This document shows, piece by piece, positions 36,919 through 48,640 of a DNA stretch of 64,000 bases. Source of the DNA: Eustoma russellianum. Lineage: Eukaryota; Streptophyta; Magnoliopsida; Gentianales; Gentianaceae. The stretch is from NCBI GenBank assembly GCA_036186865.1, contig AP025071.1:16366106-16430105 (forward strand), given 5' to 3'. The position numbers and the translations under genes were made by a program. Each line of letters begins with the position of its first letter. The stretch's first letter is position 1. Under the pieces are notes generated by a model. That model made no database searches. It was not told the origin of the DNA and saw only the letters and a program-made list of their open reading frames with translations.

Positions 36919-36961
<43 letters not shown>

Positions 36962-38336
36962 GTTTAAATCTTTTTCGGGCAAAATTATATATGTAATTAT
37001 TGTATTTTTGGATTTAAATATATTTTTAATTATATAAATGGTTTTGAAATAGAGGTATACTTATTTACATTATTTTTGGAGTGGAAATATCTATATAATT
37101 ATATAAACTATTTTTGGTCTATTATATCTAAATTTATTTATACGAACAACAATAAGAAATTTAGAAACCCATTAAATAAAGTAAAATAAATTAAATTAAA
37201 AGGAAAAAGGGCAGGAAAGGAGAGAGAAGAAAATGAAATTAAAGCAAGAGAGAAACAAATAGTAGGGGAAGATAAAAATAATTAAATAAAAGGTTGAAGT
37301 GCTTGAAAGCCTGGGAAAGATAAAATAAAGTGTAGAAACATAAAATAAAGTCTAGAAAGATAAAATAACGGTAGTAGATAAAATACAGTAATGGACCCCA
37401 CGCAATATAGGGTATCTACGCAATGTAGGTAATCCGCAATATAGAACGGAGCATGCAACATAGGAGAAACAGAAGTGTGGAAGTGTGCAGCATTCATGGC
37501 ACGTGCATCCCTTCGGGGCGAGTGACTTCACGATACGAAGCGTGTGTTCGCTGACTCCATGTTACGGAGCGTGTGTTAGGACCCCGGGACATGCATTGCA
37601 TGACATGGATAGAAAAAACATGACGTGTGATTTGATGCAATTGGTTGTGTGACACGGTAGTGTGAAAAGTCATGCATCATGAAGTTGCGCATTGCATTTG
37701 ATTGTGTGAATGTGTGTTTGTCTTACGATGCAGTTATTGGTGTTAGTTATGGTTGATTTTCCTTATGTGTTTATGTACCGTTACTTGCTGACTTGTTAGA
37801 AAGGTAGAAAGGTAAACTCTATTTGCGAAGAGAAGCATGCTATTTTAAATTTCGTTATTTAACTATGTTATTTACACTTGCTTCTCCGTGTATGATCCCG
37901 TAGTAAATATAGTCGGGCTACTTGCTGGGCGATGTATGTCGCTCCCCCTCCCCCCTCCATCAACCAGTTTTGCAGGTAGACAGGTGAAGGGTTATATACC
38001 CGGAAAGATCGAGACTGGAGATTTCGAGATTGATGGATATTCGGATGAGACTTTCGAGGATTTAGTTGAGGCAGTTATTTCGATATTCGAGGTTTATGTA
38101 TTTTGGAGATTAGTGTTTATCTACATTTAACCAGTGTATCGATTTAGATTTCCTAGACATTTGTATCAATGATGATGATTATTTTATCGAGGGTTTTTAG
38201 TTTATGTCTTCCGCTGACATCGATTTACGTTATTGTGATGACGTGTAATTGAATTGTATAGACGCTTTGTATTCTCCTTAGCGAGATACGGCAGGTGAGT
38301 CGTTTCGAGTACTAAGGCTCGGGACGGGTCGCTACA
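35378..38336 (+). repeat. Element A, LTR-B (2959 bp)
   Basis: Full-length middle LTR of the array. It differs from LTR-A and LTR-C by scattered changes and by an expanded TA tract (about 36921-36957). It serves both as 3' LTR of unit 1 and 5' LTR of unit 2. Confidence 0.92.
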
Positions 38337-39793
38337 GTTTGTATCAGAGCATGGCTCTAGATCCACGGCGGAAGCATAGATTTAGGCTATGATCTTAGAA
38401 ATTAAGTCACGATTCTGCCCTAAGTCATGATCTTATATATAAGTGACGATTTCGATTAAGCGTGATCTTGGACGTAAGTACCGATTTTTAGTCGTAAGCA
38501 CTAATTATATATTAAGTATGTTATTGAAAATAAGACGTGGCCTTAGAAGTTAAGTGATGATTTTGCCCGTAAGTTACGCTTTTACATTTAAGGAATGACG
38601 ATACGCAATATCGGCTCTAGAAATTAAATGGTGATCTAAACATCAGATGATGCTTTGAACATAAGTACTGATCTTAGTCATAAGCTGTGATTGTATTCTA
38701 AGCATTGAACATAGAAATAAGTAATGACTTTAGACGTAAGAAATGATGATACCAAATATCGATTCTAAAAATAAGTCATGACATTAGACCTAAGTGATGA
38801 TCGGATAAGGAATATGCTCGCGTATACCTAGGGCACTCCATACGACTCTGAACTATTTACCTTACTTAAGTGTTGATTTTAACCATTTGTGTAATTCCTT
38901 CGATTCGACCTCTGCAAACCCGGTACCATTATGATAAATGAAGCAGATTCACGCCTCTACCTTGACAGTAGTTTCAGAACGTGACTAGGTCTAAGTTGGA
39001 ATCGTAGTTCCTAAGAAATGATCTATAGTAAAACAAATTATTAAGACAATGATTTATTAGCGTTATGATCAGTAGAGTTGAGCAAAGAATATCGTACAAA
39101 GGGGATTATAGCTATGATTAAGATGCTGAATTTTAGAGTATCAAATAAGTCAAAGATATTAGTCCTATTAGAGATATTGATTGATAGTGATAAGCGAGCA
39201 ATACTAAAATAAGTACAGTGGAATAACAAGTTTAAGTGTTGATTCATAGGAGCACCTAAGTTTTGATGTATCGAATAGGCTTGAATCGATATAGAGTAAG
39301 CATTAACAAGTAGTGGGTGCTTTTCAGGTGAGATCTAAGTAAATTAGCATTAGCAGTTGAAATAACTAGGTAATGAAGTACGGTGTATCAGTGTGGTGAG
39401 CGGAAGCATAGTGGATAAGAATGATCTAAGTCAATCAATATTTAGTGTGTCATACTAGGATCGAACAACTTAAGTGAAAGAATATAAGAAACGATACATA
39501 TGTGTGGACTTGTCAGTGACATTAAGGGGGAGTGATGGGTGCATATTGGAGGACTTGACGGATATTTCGGATGATTATGTAACTAGAAGATGAATCATAT
39601 ATGATGAAATTAAGAATATGAAATCGTAGATTGCAATATGTTGAATGATACACGTCAATTAGTGTAAATAGAAGTTTATAAGTTGTAATTGTAGAGAATT
39701 AAGTTAAAGATTGTAGTACACCCAAGAACTGATGTTAGAAGGCTGCTGATGACCGCAGATATAAGTACGTTATAAACCGACGATTGTGGATGG
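38337..39793 (+). other. Element A, interior 2, first part
   Basis: Almost the same sequence as 33631-35085, including the degenerate repeats (38378-38822) and the lack of coding frames. Element X interrupts it at the target gatgg (39789-39793). The rest is 42945-43236. Confidence 0.9.
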
Positions 39794-42700
39794 TGTAGGA
39801 TCTGCAAGGCATCACTAGAAGGGGGGTTGAATAGGTGGTGCGGAAAGTGTGGTTTTTAAAATTTGTTTAAAACTAAACAACTCAACTTCTGAAAACAGAT
39901 TCTGTTTCCAGGACCAGTTTTAAAACGTTTTTAAAACCAGGTTATAGGTCTCCAAAAATTCTGAAATTTTGAGATAACTTATCCTCAGATGTTATGAGGG
40001 TCCCCTAAAAATTTCAAATTAAAATTCAACCTTTAACCCCTTCAAAAACTGTTGGTGATCAGATTGCGAGAATCTGCCAGAAACGGTAGACGGTTTTGAA
40101 AAATTTATTCCTAATTGTGTGCAAGTCCAAATGCTCTGAAAATTTAACCACTAACTCCTTATATACTATATTTAAGTGTTTTCAAACAGTTTTGCAAAAT
40201 TCTTTTGGGAAGTAGGTCAATTACAACCAAAGTCTCAACCTTTGCAAGTCTGAAAATCAGACTGCACTAGTCTCAAAACTTTTGATGTTTGATCGACTTA
40301 TACTTATCCAAAAGGGTTGAAACTTGTACCCAATTAACCCTAGAACGTGGGGCTATGTTTCTCAAAATTTTCATGATTTTTGAAAGTCGTTTACTATTTT
40401 TACGAACGCCAACAAAAAGAGTAAACTGTGTAGTAACAGAAAGTAAATTGTGAAAGTAAATGGCACCAAGAATTTTATACTGGTTCGGTTATAAACAACC
40501 TACTCCAGTCTTCAAGGAACACCTTCCTTGGTTCACACTAGTCACACACATGCAATATACCTTACCATAGGGTTGATGGAGTTACACACCAACTCCAACC
40601 CTTTACAAACCTTGTACGTTGAATACAATACGCACGAACACCACCACCTCGCAAGAATGAAGATTGATCACACCTTGATCAATCTTTTACAAAGATATGG
40701 AATATGTGGTGGTCTATATCAAGCCTATTCAAGATTTAAAAATATGAATACAATAGGCTTTCAAGAAGAAAAAAAGAAGGAGAATGTAGAAGAAGAGGCT
40801 TAGGCGTTTTTGATCTTTTTTTTGGCAATGCTTATGCTTGTCTTGTTTTTGCTCAACTTCTTTCCTTTTAAGCTTGTTGTAGCCGTCCCCTATGTGTCCT
40901 CCCCCTCTTGAAAATTATCTTCTAAGTCCTTGGGAGAATGTAAGACATCATTGTGACATGGTCTTGCTTACTTGTCACCTTCTCATTGGATGATCATTTA
41001 AGCTTTGCTTACTTGGCACTAATGATAGGTTGAATGCTGTCATTATTGATGACTTGGAAAAATCTGAGAATAACACTTAAAACATGTGCCAATATCAATC
41101 ACAAAATAATTTCCATAAAGCTCAAGATTGTCACATAAATGTTGCAAGACAAAATTCCTTCCCAACCAAGAAAAAAATCGGCCATAATGAGTATATACCA
41201 TGATGAATTTTCAGCATGTGACACATGGAGATAAAGTTCAAAATATTACCATTTTTCTTTGATTTTTCTTTTTAAAATAAATCACCAATTGATGGTAATT
41301 ATCTTGATCAATTTGGAAATGAAATTTGGTGTCTCACTTGGCCTCATTTTCAGCCATTGTACATACTACACATGCTGAAAAATTTCAGCATGTGTGATAT
41401 TGAAGATATCACTATTTTTGGCTTTCAAAAATATTTAAAATACTTCCATTTCTTCTTCCAATCAATCACATAATTTAATATGATAAAATATGTCACATTA
41501 ACATGCAAAAATCGGCCAGCCAAGCTTACACATGCTGAAATTTTCAGCATGTGTTATAAGTGAGACAAAGTTTGAAATCTTACCATTTGTAGCTTCTCTC
41601 TTTAATTCACCAACATTGTATGATTGATTCTTGACCAATAAATATGCCAACAAGGCTCCAAATAAGCTCCATCTCAGCTGTAGGGGCGTTGCATAGTGTT
41701 TGTGCATGTGCTGAAATTTATTTTTGCTAACTTTGTAAAATAGTGCATATTTAATAATACACACATGTTATATTCCAATCAGCCCTTAATTTAATTTTCT
41801 AGAATACTTTAAGATGTATAACATATGTAAAAAGTGTCTAGATACGTGTCATATGACGTACCAAAAACGTTCCATGTGTTGTGTGCGTAGAAAACCGAAT
41901 TTTCGATATTTATCGATTACCCGAATTTTCTCTAATTACATTCCAACTTTTGCACATGTTATATATATTATGTTACACATAATATATATAATATATACTT
42001 TAAATCTCAGCATTTGGCTGGTCTAAAATGGCGCCTAGACATGTGACAAAAAATAAAATTGGAATCTTCACATTTTGGCCTACGAGCCGCCGCTCAATCA
42101 ATTAGTTATGAAATACCATTAACTTTGTGTGTACTATCAATATCTCTACGTGCGATTCGGTGAAATAAAGTATTTCGCAATGTGGGGTGATTTGTGTGTG
42201 CCTACATGGAAAGAATTTTTGGCTGGAAATATTCTCAAACCCATGAAATTTTTGAGGATTTTCGAGATGTAGGGGCTGGCCATCTATTTATGGCAAGCAC
42301 GTGACACGTTGGCGAAGTTTCGGTATTCGTCCGATACAACAATTTTCGGTTTAGAACCTTTTAACGTGTCGTATTTAATTTGTCATCACCATGACTTATA
42401 TCATATGATATAAGACCTGAATATACTCATAAATATGAGTTAAGTATAGTGGTGTGACGTTAACGTACGTACATAAAATATATAACGTGTCGGTAGTACG
42501 TTGGAATACATGTGCGTGTGCCTTTTTTTCAAAAAATCTGAAAATATATGTATTATATATATATATATGTGGCGTGTATATATTAATGAGGGGAGGAGGA
42601 GAAGACTTTCCTTCCTTAGCCTTGTTGCCTTTGTGCCTTTTCCAAATGTGGCTTCCTTTAATGAACTACTTAGTTTCATTAACTAAGTACTTCACTTAAT

Positions 42701-42939
42701 GTACTAGTTTAGTTCATTAATGGTGGCACCTGAAAATAGTATAAACACAAAAAATGTTTTCCATATGATGTAAGCTTTAACGCTTCATGGCTCGTGAGTC
42801 CGGCAACATTATATATAAGCTAAATAAGGCAAGTAATAGCAATGTATCATGCATACATGTATATATCATGCACGTTTGTGTATATATCATGCATTTAAGT
42901 CACTTATTTTGAAATCACTCAAACCCCCTTTTTTCTACA
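39794..42939. mobile_element. Element X: 3146-bp insertion, TGTAG..CTACA ends, TSD gatgg
   Basis: Exactly bounded by comparison with the empty site in interior 1 (about 35079-35095). The target copies gatgg at 39789-39793 and 42940-42944 are perfect. The ends TGTAG and CTACA are inverted repeats; a longer imperfect terminal match includes AAGGGGGGTTGA near the left end and, inverted, TCAAACCCCCTT near the right end. No convincing protein is encoded (longest frames about 90 codons). A solo LTR (TG..CA ends, 5-bp duplication) fits best. A non-autonomous terminal-inverted-repeat DNA element is the alternative. The inner block at 40481-40535 is shared with 641-690. Confidence 0.75.
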
Positions 42940-43236
42940 GATGGAACTCCCGGTGTGATGACAATATCCTTACGTTTGATCTTAGAGTTTTAAGAAGATA
43001 GGTTATGATCTTAAATAATCGGAGAACAATGAACCAAGAATTACCCTGTAGGCGTACAAGGAATGACTTGGAGGCCTTAACCATGATAAGGAAGTGAATG
43101 GTTAATGTATCGGAATACGCAATGGGGGTTTAGTACGCTCATTATCTTGGTGGATGGATCATGTAGAGCTATACTAGATCACTAACTACGTCATACGCAA
43201 GTTTCGAGGATGAAACTTATTGTAAGGGGGGAGGTA
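42940..43236 (+). other. Element A, interior 2, last part with hairpin and polypurine tract
   Basis: Continues interior 2 after X. It includes AAGTTTCGAGGATGAAACTT (the hairpin with one arm base changed) and GTAAGGGGGGAGGTA before LTR-C. No coding frame. Confidence 0.88.
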
Positions 43237-46133
43237 TGCCATACCCCGTGCCCCGGGGGTACCAAGGAAAAAATTAATATTAATGATAATAATAAGAAAA
43301 ATAATCCTAAGTTACCTATCATAATTAGAATAGGAAAAGGGAAGGAATAAAGATAAAGCCTAACTAATAGATAAACTCCTAAGATACCTAAGAATATACC
43401 ATATAATACCTCATTCTATATCTATTTAAACCAACATAAATCAACCCTAAACACACACCCAAAACCCTCGGCAGCCACCTTATTTCTCCTGCCGCCTAAA
43501 TTCTTCCTCAAATATTTAACTTATGCAGCCAACAATTATTTTCCCGAAAATTCAAGCCTTCAATCTTCATATTTTAAACTTGCAGCAGCCCTACTTATTT
43601 TCTCCAAAATACCAGCCGCTGCCGCCACACGTAGGAAGCAAAAGCAAATAATTTCTTCAACCGTTCAATTCGTTTTTTCATATGTCGCGAGTAATCGAGA
43701 CACGAGGCAAGTATCCTTGCTATATTTACTATATTTTTATAAAGTTATTATGCTATTTTCGTATCAAAATGGATCATACATACGTAATTGTGATTTGCAT
43801 ATATTGTTGTTTATACATATGTAATTGTCGTATCTATGAAGCGAATATATATGTGTGTATATATGTATGATTTAATTGAATGGTTAACGTGATATGTGCA
43901 CTTGTGTGTAAAATATATATACATATGCATATGCTTCAGTTGCGTGTAAAATGCATGGCGTCGCTGTGATCATTTAGGCAAAAAGCAAAGGTTCTTTCTT
44001 TTCACAAACTGTGTATTTCTTTCATGGTAAATGTGTGCATAAATTAATTTGTGCTTGGTTGATTTATGTGTATTACATGTATGTGGGTTTCCTTTTTGTT
44101 TACGTACTGTGAGTTTATATGGAAGGAGATTGCCGCTGCCCTGCTTGAGTGTATAGTATTTATATTAAGGCAAAGAAATCATCATATGTTATTTTATATG
44201 GATTATTGGATGATTTTTGGAACTATGTGATTTCGTGTAATTGACGGATTGAGCATGTTTATGGTCATATATGTGAAACTGACTGAGAATGATGAAAATT
44301 GATGGATTATGGTAGAAAAAGATGAATTGAACCGAAAGCAAATTGGATTAATGGAAATTAGGGTTTTTGTGGTTGAAAGAGTTTAATTATATAATAATGT
44401 AGAAAACTATTTTAGTATTTTATTTTCGGATTAAATATTTAACTATTGTAATAAACAGTTTTTTTAACAATTATAGATATATATTATGTGATTTTCGTTT
44501 TTAAATATATGCTAATTATATAAACTTTTTTTCAATAAAATTAAATAGTTAGTTATTTTAGTTTCAGATAAAAAACATAAATAATTATAAAAACTGTTTT
44601 CGGATAGAATTATATATTTATTTATATTATTTTCAAGATTTAAAACTATATAACATTATATGAACTATTTTTATATATGATTATAAAATTACTTATGTTA
44701 TTTTCAGATTTAAAATTATATATAAAGTGAGTTGTTTTCCAGTAGCATTATGTAGTGTCTTATGCTATTTTCGAATTTAAATATATATATAATTGTTTAA
44801 ATCTTTTTCGGGCAAAATTTGATATGTAATTATTGTATTTTCGGATTTAAATATATTTTTAATTATATAAATGGTTTTGAAATAGAGGTATAGTTATTTA
44901 CATTATTTTTGGAGTGGAAATTTCTATATAATTATATAAACTATTTTTGGTCTATTATATCTAAATTTATTTATACGAACAACAATAAGAAATTTAGAAA
45001 CCCATTAAATAAAGTAAAATAAATTAAATTAAAAGGAAAAAGGGCAGGAAAGGAGAGAGAAGAAAATGAAATTAAAGCAAGAGAGAAACAAATAGTAGGG
45101 GAAGACAAAAATAATTAAATAAAAGGTTGAAGTGCTTGAAAGCCTGGGAAAGATAAAATAAAGTGTAGAAACATAAAATAAAGTCTAGAAAGATAAAATA
45201 ACGGTAGTAGATAAAATACAGTAATGGACCCCACGCAATATAGGGTAACTACGCAATATAGGTAATCCGCAATATAGAACGGAGCATGCAACATAGGAGA
45301 AACAGAAGTGTGGAAGTGTGCAACATTCATGGCATGTGCATCCTTTCGGGGCGAGTGACTTCACGATACGAAGTGTGTGTTCGCTGACTCCATGTTACGC
45401 AGCGTGTGTTAGGACCCCGGGACATACATTGCATGACATGGATAGAAAAAACATGACGTGTGATTTGATGCAATTGGTTGTGTGACACGGTAGTGTGAAA
45501 AGTCATGCATCATGAAGTTGCGCATTGCATTTGATTGTGTGAATGTGTGTTTGTCTTACGATGCAGTTATTGGTGTTAGTTATGGTTGCTTTTCCTTATG
45601 TGTTTATATACTGTTACTTGCTGACTGGTTAGAAAGGTAGAAAGGTAAACTCTATTTGCGAAGAGAAGCATGCTATTTTATATTTCGTTATTTAACTATG
45701 TTATTTACACTTGCTTCTCCGTGTATGATCCCGTAGTAAATATAGTCGGGCTACTTGCTGGGCGATGTATGTCGCTCACCCCCCCCCCTCCATCAACCAG
45801 TTTTGCAGGTAGACAGGTGAATGGTTATATACCCGGAAAGATCGAGACTGGAGATTTCGAGATTGATGGATATTCGGATGAGACTTTCGAGGATTTAGTT
45901 GAGGCAGTTATTTCGATATTCGAGGTTTAACCAGTGTATCGATTTAGATTTCCTAGACATTTATATCAATGATGATTATTTTATCGAGGGTTTTTAGTTT
46001 ATGTCTTCCGCTGACATCGATTTACGTTATTGTGATGACGTGTAATTGAATTGTATAGACGCTTTGTATTCTCCTTAGCGAGATACGGCAGGTGAGTCGT
46101 TTCGAGTACTAGGGCTCGGGACGGATCGCTACA
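43237..46133 (+). repeat. Element A, LTR-C (2897 bp)
   Basis: Last LTR of the array. It starts TGCCATACC (TGTCAT in the others) and ends CGGATCGCTACA. It lacks about 33 bp near 45928 relative to LTR-A and LTR-B, apparently lost between short TTTA repeats. It is followed by the target copy gcggg (46134-46138). Confidence 0.92.
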
Positions 46134-46138
46134 GCGGG

Positions 46139-48640
46139 GCTGTTTGTTGAGCTATCATAGAGACTTCAATGTCAGTCTCTGAGTGATTAACGTTCAAATA
46201 TGTTGATTCAAATAGATTAGTCATTTTTGTATAAAGGTGTTGATCATGTTCTTCCCTTATCAATCATTTTGAGGCTAAATTAGCGTCTTGGTCCAATAAA
46301 TTGCTGTCGATGGCTGGCCGGTTGGTACTACTGAAAAATGTTTTAAATACAATGCCAGTACATATTATTGCAAGTTCTCTCTTACCAAAGAGTTATCGAT
46401 ATCTTACATCGCAAGATGGCATCTATTCTATGGAAAGGCAAGTATCATTTGAAATTGTGGTCTTCTATCTGCTGCTCAGCAGAGGATGGTGGACTTGGTG
46501 TTAGAAATCTTTTACATGCTCAGAAAGCATATGACAGTCAACTGTGGTGGAAGTATAAGCATTCCGGCACATTGTGGGATGATTTTTGCAAACGCAAATA
46601 TGGTAATCGTCATTCTATGTATTCTCATATTTATGATTCTCCAACTTGGAAACAGATATGTCGCATCAATGACTTTATGGAGCTATATACTCAGCGATCG
46701 CCGCTTGCCATTCAGTGGTTACCGGATATTAATGGCCAATTTTCTATTAAGTCAGCGTATAATGTTATTAGACTAACAGGCATTCAACGGTCTGAGACTC
46801 GATATATTTGGTGGAAGCAATCCCCTCCAGCTTTGCAACTCTTCTTATGGAGGCTATGGAAAATATCTTTGCCCATGGTTGACCAATTACGAGCTTGGCT
46901 CACAATACTACCCTCGCAATGTGCATTTTGTGGACTGCACTCCGATGTCCAGGATCATGTCTTTCTCTGCTGTCCGAGGGTCAGCCGATGTGGGTGGAAA
47001 TATCCATGATTTTTTCCGGTCCTCTGCCACGCAGCAATACAATTAAAGGCCATCTATACCACTGGTGGCATATTTCTAATCAAACTACCATGATCAGGCA
47101 ACTGCGAGCCGTAGTGCCATCGATTGTGACATGTGTAATATGGAAAGAATATACAGCCTATGCCAGACTATTTGACAAGGTACGGACAACTGTCTATACA
47201 TGGTGTGCAGCAATGAATGGAAAAAAGTTAGCAATGACTATGCCACATCTCGTGGACCTTCATTTTTCGCCTACATTGCGCACAACACGAATTAGACTAG
47301 TACGTTGGGAATTGCCACTTTCAGGAAAACTCAAGTTAAACGTTGATACGACAGTGGGACAATCGTAGGCAGCTGGCGGGGCCGTTCTAAGAGGACACCA
47401 GGGTCAACTAATTTCAGCCATCTGCTTTTCACTTGCTGTGTATACTCCGTTGCATGCGGAACTGATGACCCTTACACTAGCTTTGATTTATTATACAAGA
47501 GAATATCATAACATCATCATTGAAACCGATTGCAAATCCCTTCTATGCTTGCTCGTGGACTCTCGGATGATCACAGGAGTATTAGCGGAAGATATTCGTC
47601 GTGCAACCATGTTCCTATCTCTTAATCAATCCACCATTTAGTTTTGTCCAAGGGAAACGAACACTGCAGCTCATCTATTAGCGTGCCACAGTTATAGAGC
47701 AGCTGGCCTTCACAGTTATCAGGCTCTTCAGGAACTTCCTTGTGAGGTTCGTGGGGCAATACATATGGACCTGCAGCTGCTAGCTTTGCGCCATTGATTA
47801 TGTCTCACAAGTTGTTGGCGATGCATCTTTTCTATTGCCTATGTCTCCATTTGACACAGGCAACCCTGGTGCGTCTCTTTCCATATCATCATCGTTTTTT
47901 TGTCACATTGGTTTCCAGGATATGCATTGCATTCTGGATGTCGCCTTGGTTCTTTTTGAATCAAGGCGACATGGGTATGTGCTTTTTATGGCTTACTGCT
48001 TTGTCCTGCCTTCTTTATGCGATACTGATGTCTAATCTTGTGTTTGGTACTGAGTTGCGCTGGACCGGGTTAAATGCTTGGCATCCATTCTCTGCTTCAT
48101 TGAATCACCAGATTTTTGCACATTATCAATTGTGCCCGCTGGCTTGGAGTGTTACAGGGTCATGTAGCATTGAGCAACCTCATTACTCGATATTACTATG
48201 GCATCCTGCTGCATCTTGGATGGAACTCCCACATTTGCAACATCATCATCTCAAACGGAGTTGCCTGCTAGCTCGGATGCAAACTTGGTTACCTTTGAAA
48301 CACTATGACATAGTTCAATGGCTTTTCTTGACATACTCTATCATCCGTTCATTGTCGACTGGAGCTGCCGGATCTTCCTCGTCACACAGTCATTGTATTT
48401 TGCATATGTTTCAATGCTCCAAGCATATAAATATGCACGTTTTTTCCTTCGCCAAGGTTTTATCCACAAGGGTGGTTTTACTTGGCAAGGTTTTAATGCG
48501 ATATATCGTATATGATTGGAGGTTGAAACTCATTAGCTCACTTCATTATCAATTTTCTTATGCTGAATTATTGTAATATGGTTTTCCTCCGCCACAAGTG
48601 AGGGTTTTCCAATAATATATCATCTTTATAAAAAAAGAAA
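46139..48640 (+). mobile_element. LINE-2, 3' part with zinc-knuckle and RNase H
   Basis: Continuation of the LINE interrupted by A. It holds the C-terminal end of an ORF2-like frame (about 46260-47796), a ~800-bp 3' region without convincing coding content, and an A-rich end (48629-48640). G LTR sequence resumes at 48641. Between the endonuclease fragment at 18721-18850 and the post-RT region here, the whole RT is missing, so LINE-2 is internally deleted as well as interrupted. Confidence 0.8.
46265..47796 (+). pseudogene. LINE-2 ORF2 C-terminus (post-RT region and RNase H), broken
   Basis: Reads EAKLASWSNK..LSMAGRLVLLKNVLNTMP near 46272-46355, as found after the RT of plant L1 elements, then DGGLGVRNL near 46485. 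A zinc-binding motif (CAFCGLHSDVQDHVFLCC) lies at about 46917-46972. An RNase H domain follows: LKLNVDTTVG near 47333, HAELMTLTLAL near 47452, IETDCKSLL near 47520 and NTAAHLLA near 47660. Frameshifts near 46385 and 46985 and TAG stops at 47366 and 47639 break it. A C-terminal RNase H is known in many plant L1 elements; LINE-1 in this window lacks it. Confidence 0.82.

Larger units (their letters stand above)
18851..46133 (+). mobile_element. Element A: tandem LTR-interior-LTR-interior-LTR array, non-coding
   Basis: Three LTRs of one family alternate with two interiors. LTR-A is 18851-21594 plus 33430-33630, LTR-B 35378-38336 and LTR-C 43237-46133. Interior 1 is 33631-35377. Interior 2 is 38337-43236 with element X inserted. 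Perfect target duplication gcggg flanks the whole array (18846-18850 and 46134-46138), so it behaves as one insertion that later expanded by recombination, or inserted as a tandem. Both interiors are about 1.75 kb and encode no protein. This is a non-autonomous (LARD-like) Ty3/gypsy-type element, judged by its primer site and polypurine tract. Confidence 0.85.

Noticed and set aside
39807..39830. CACTA at the left end of X, suggesting a CACTA transposon
   Set aside because: The comparison with the empty site puts the true border at TGTAG (39794) with a 5-bp target copy. CACTA elements have CACTA at the very end and 3-bp copies.
47794..48576. A 260-codon open frame after the LINE-2 RNase H region
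   Set aside because: It has a hydrophobic, His/Leu-rich chance composition, no domain, and lies in the position of the LINE 3' UTR directly before the A tract. Overlapping frames in other phases are similar in character.
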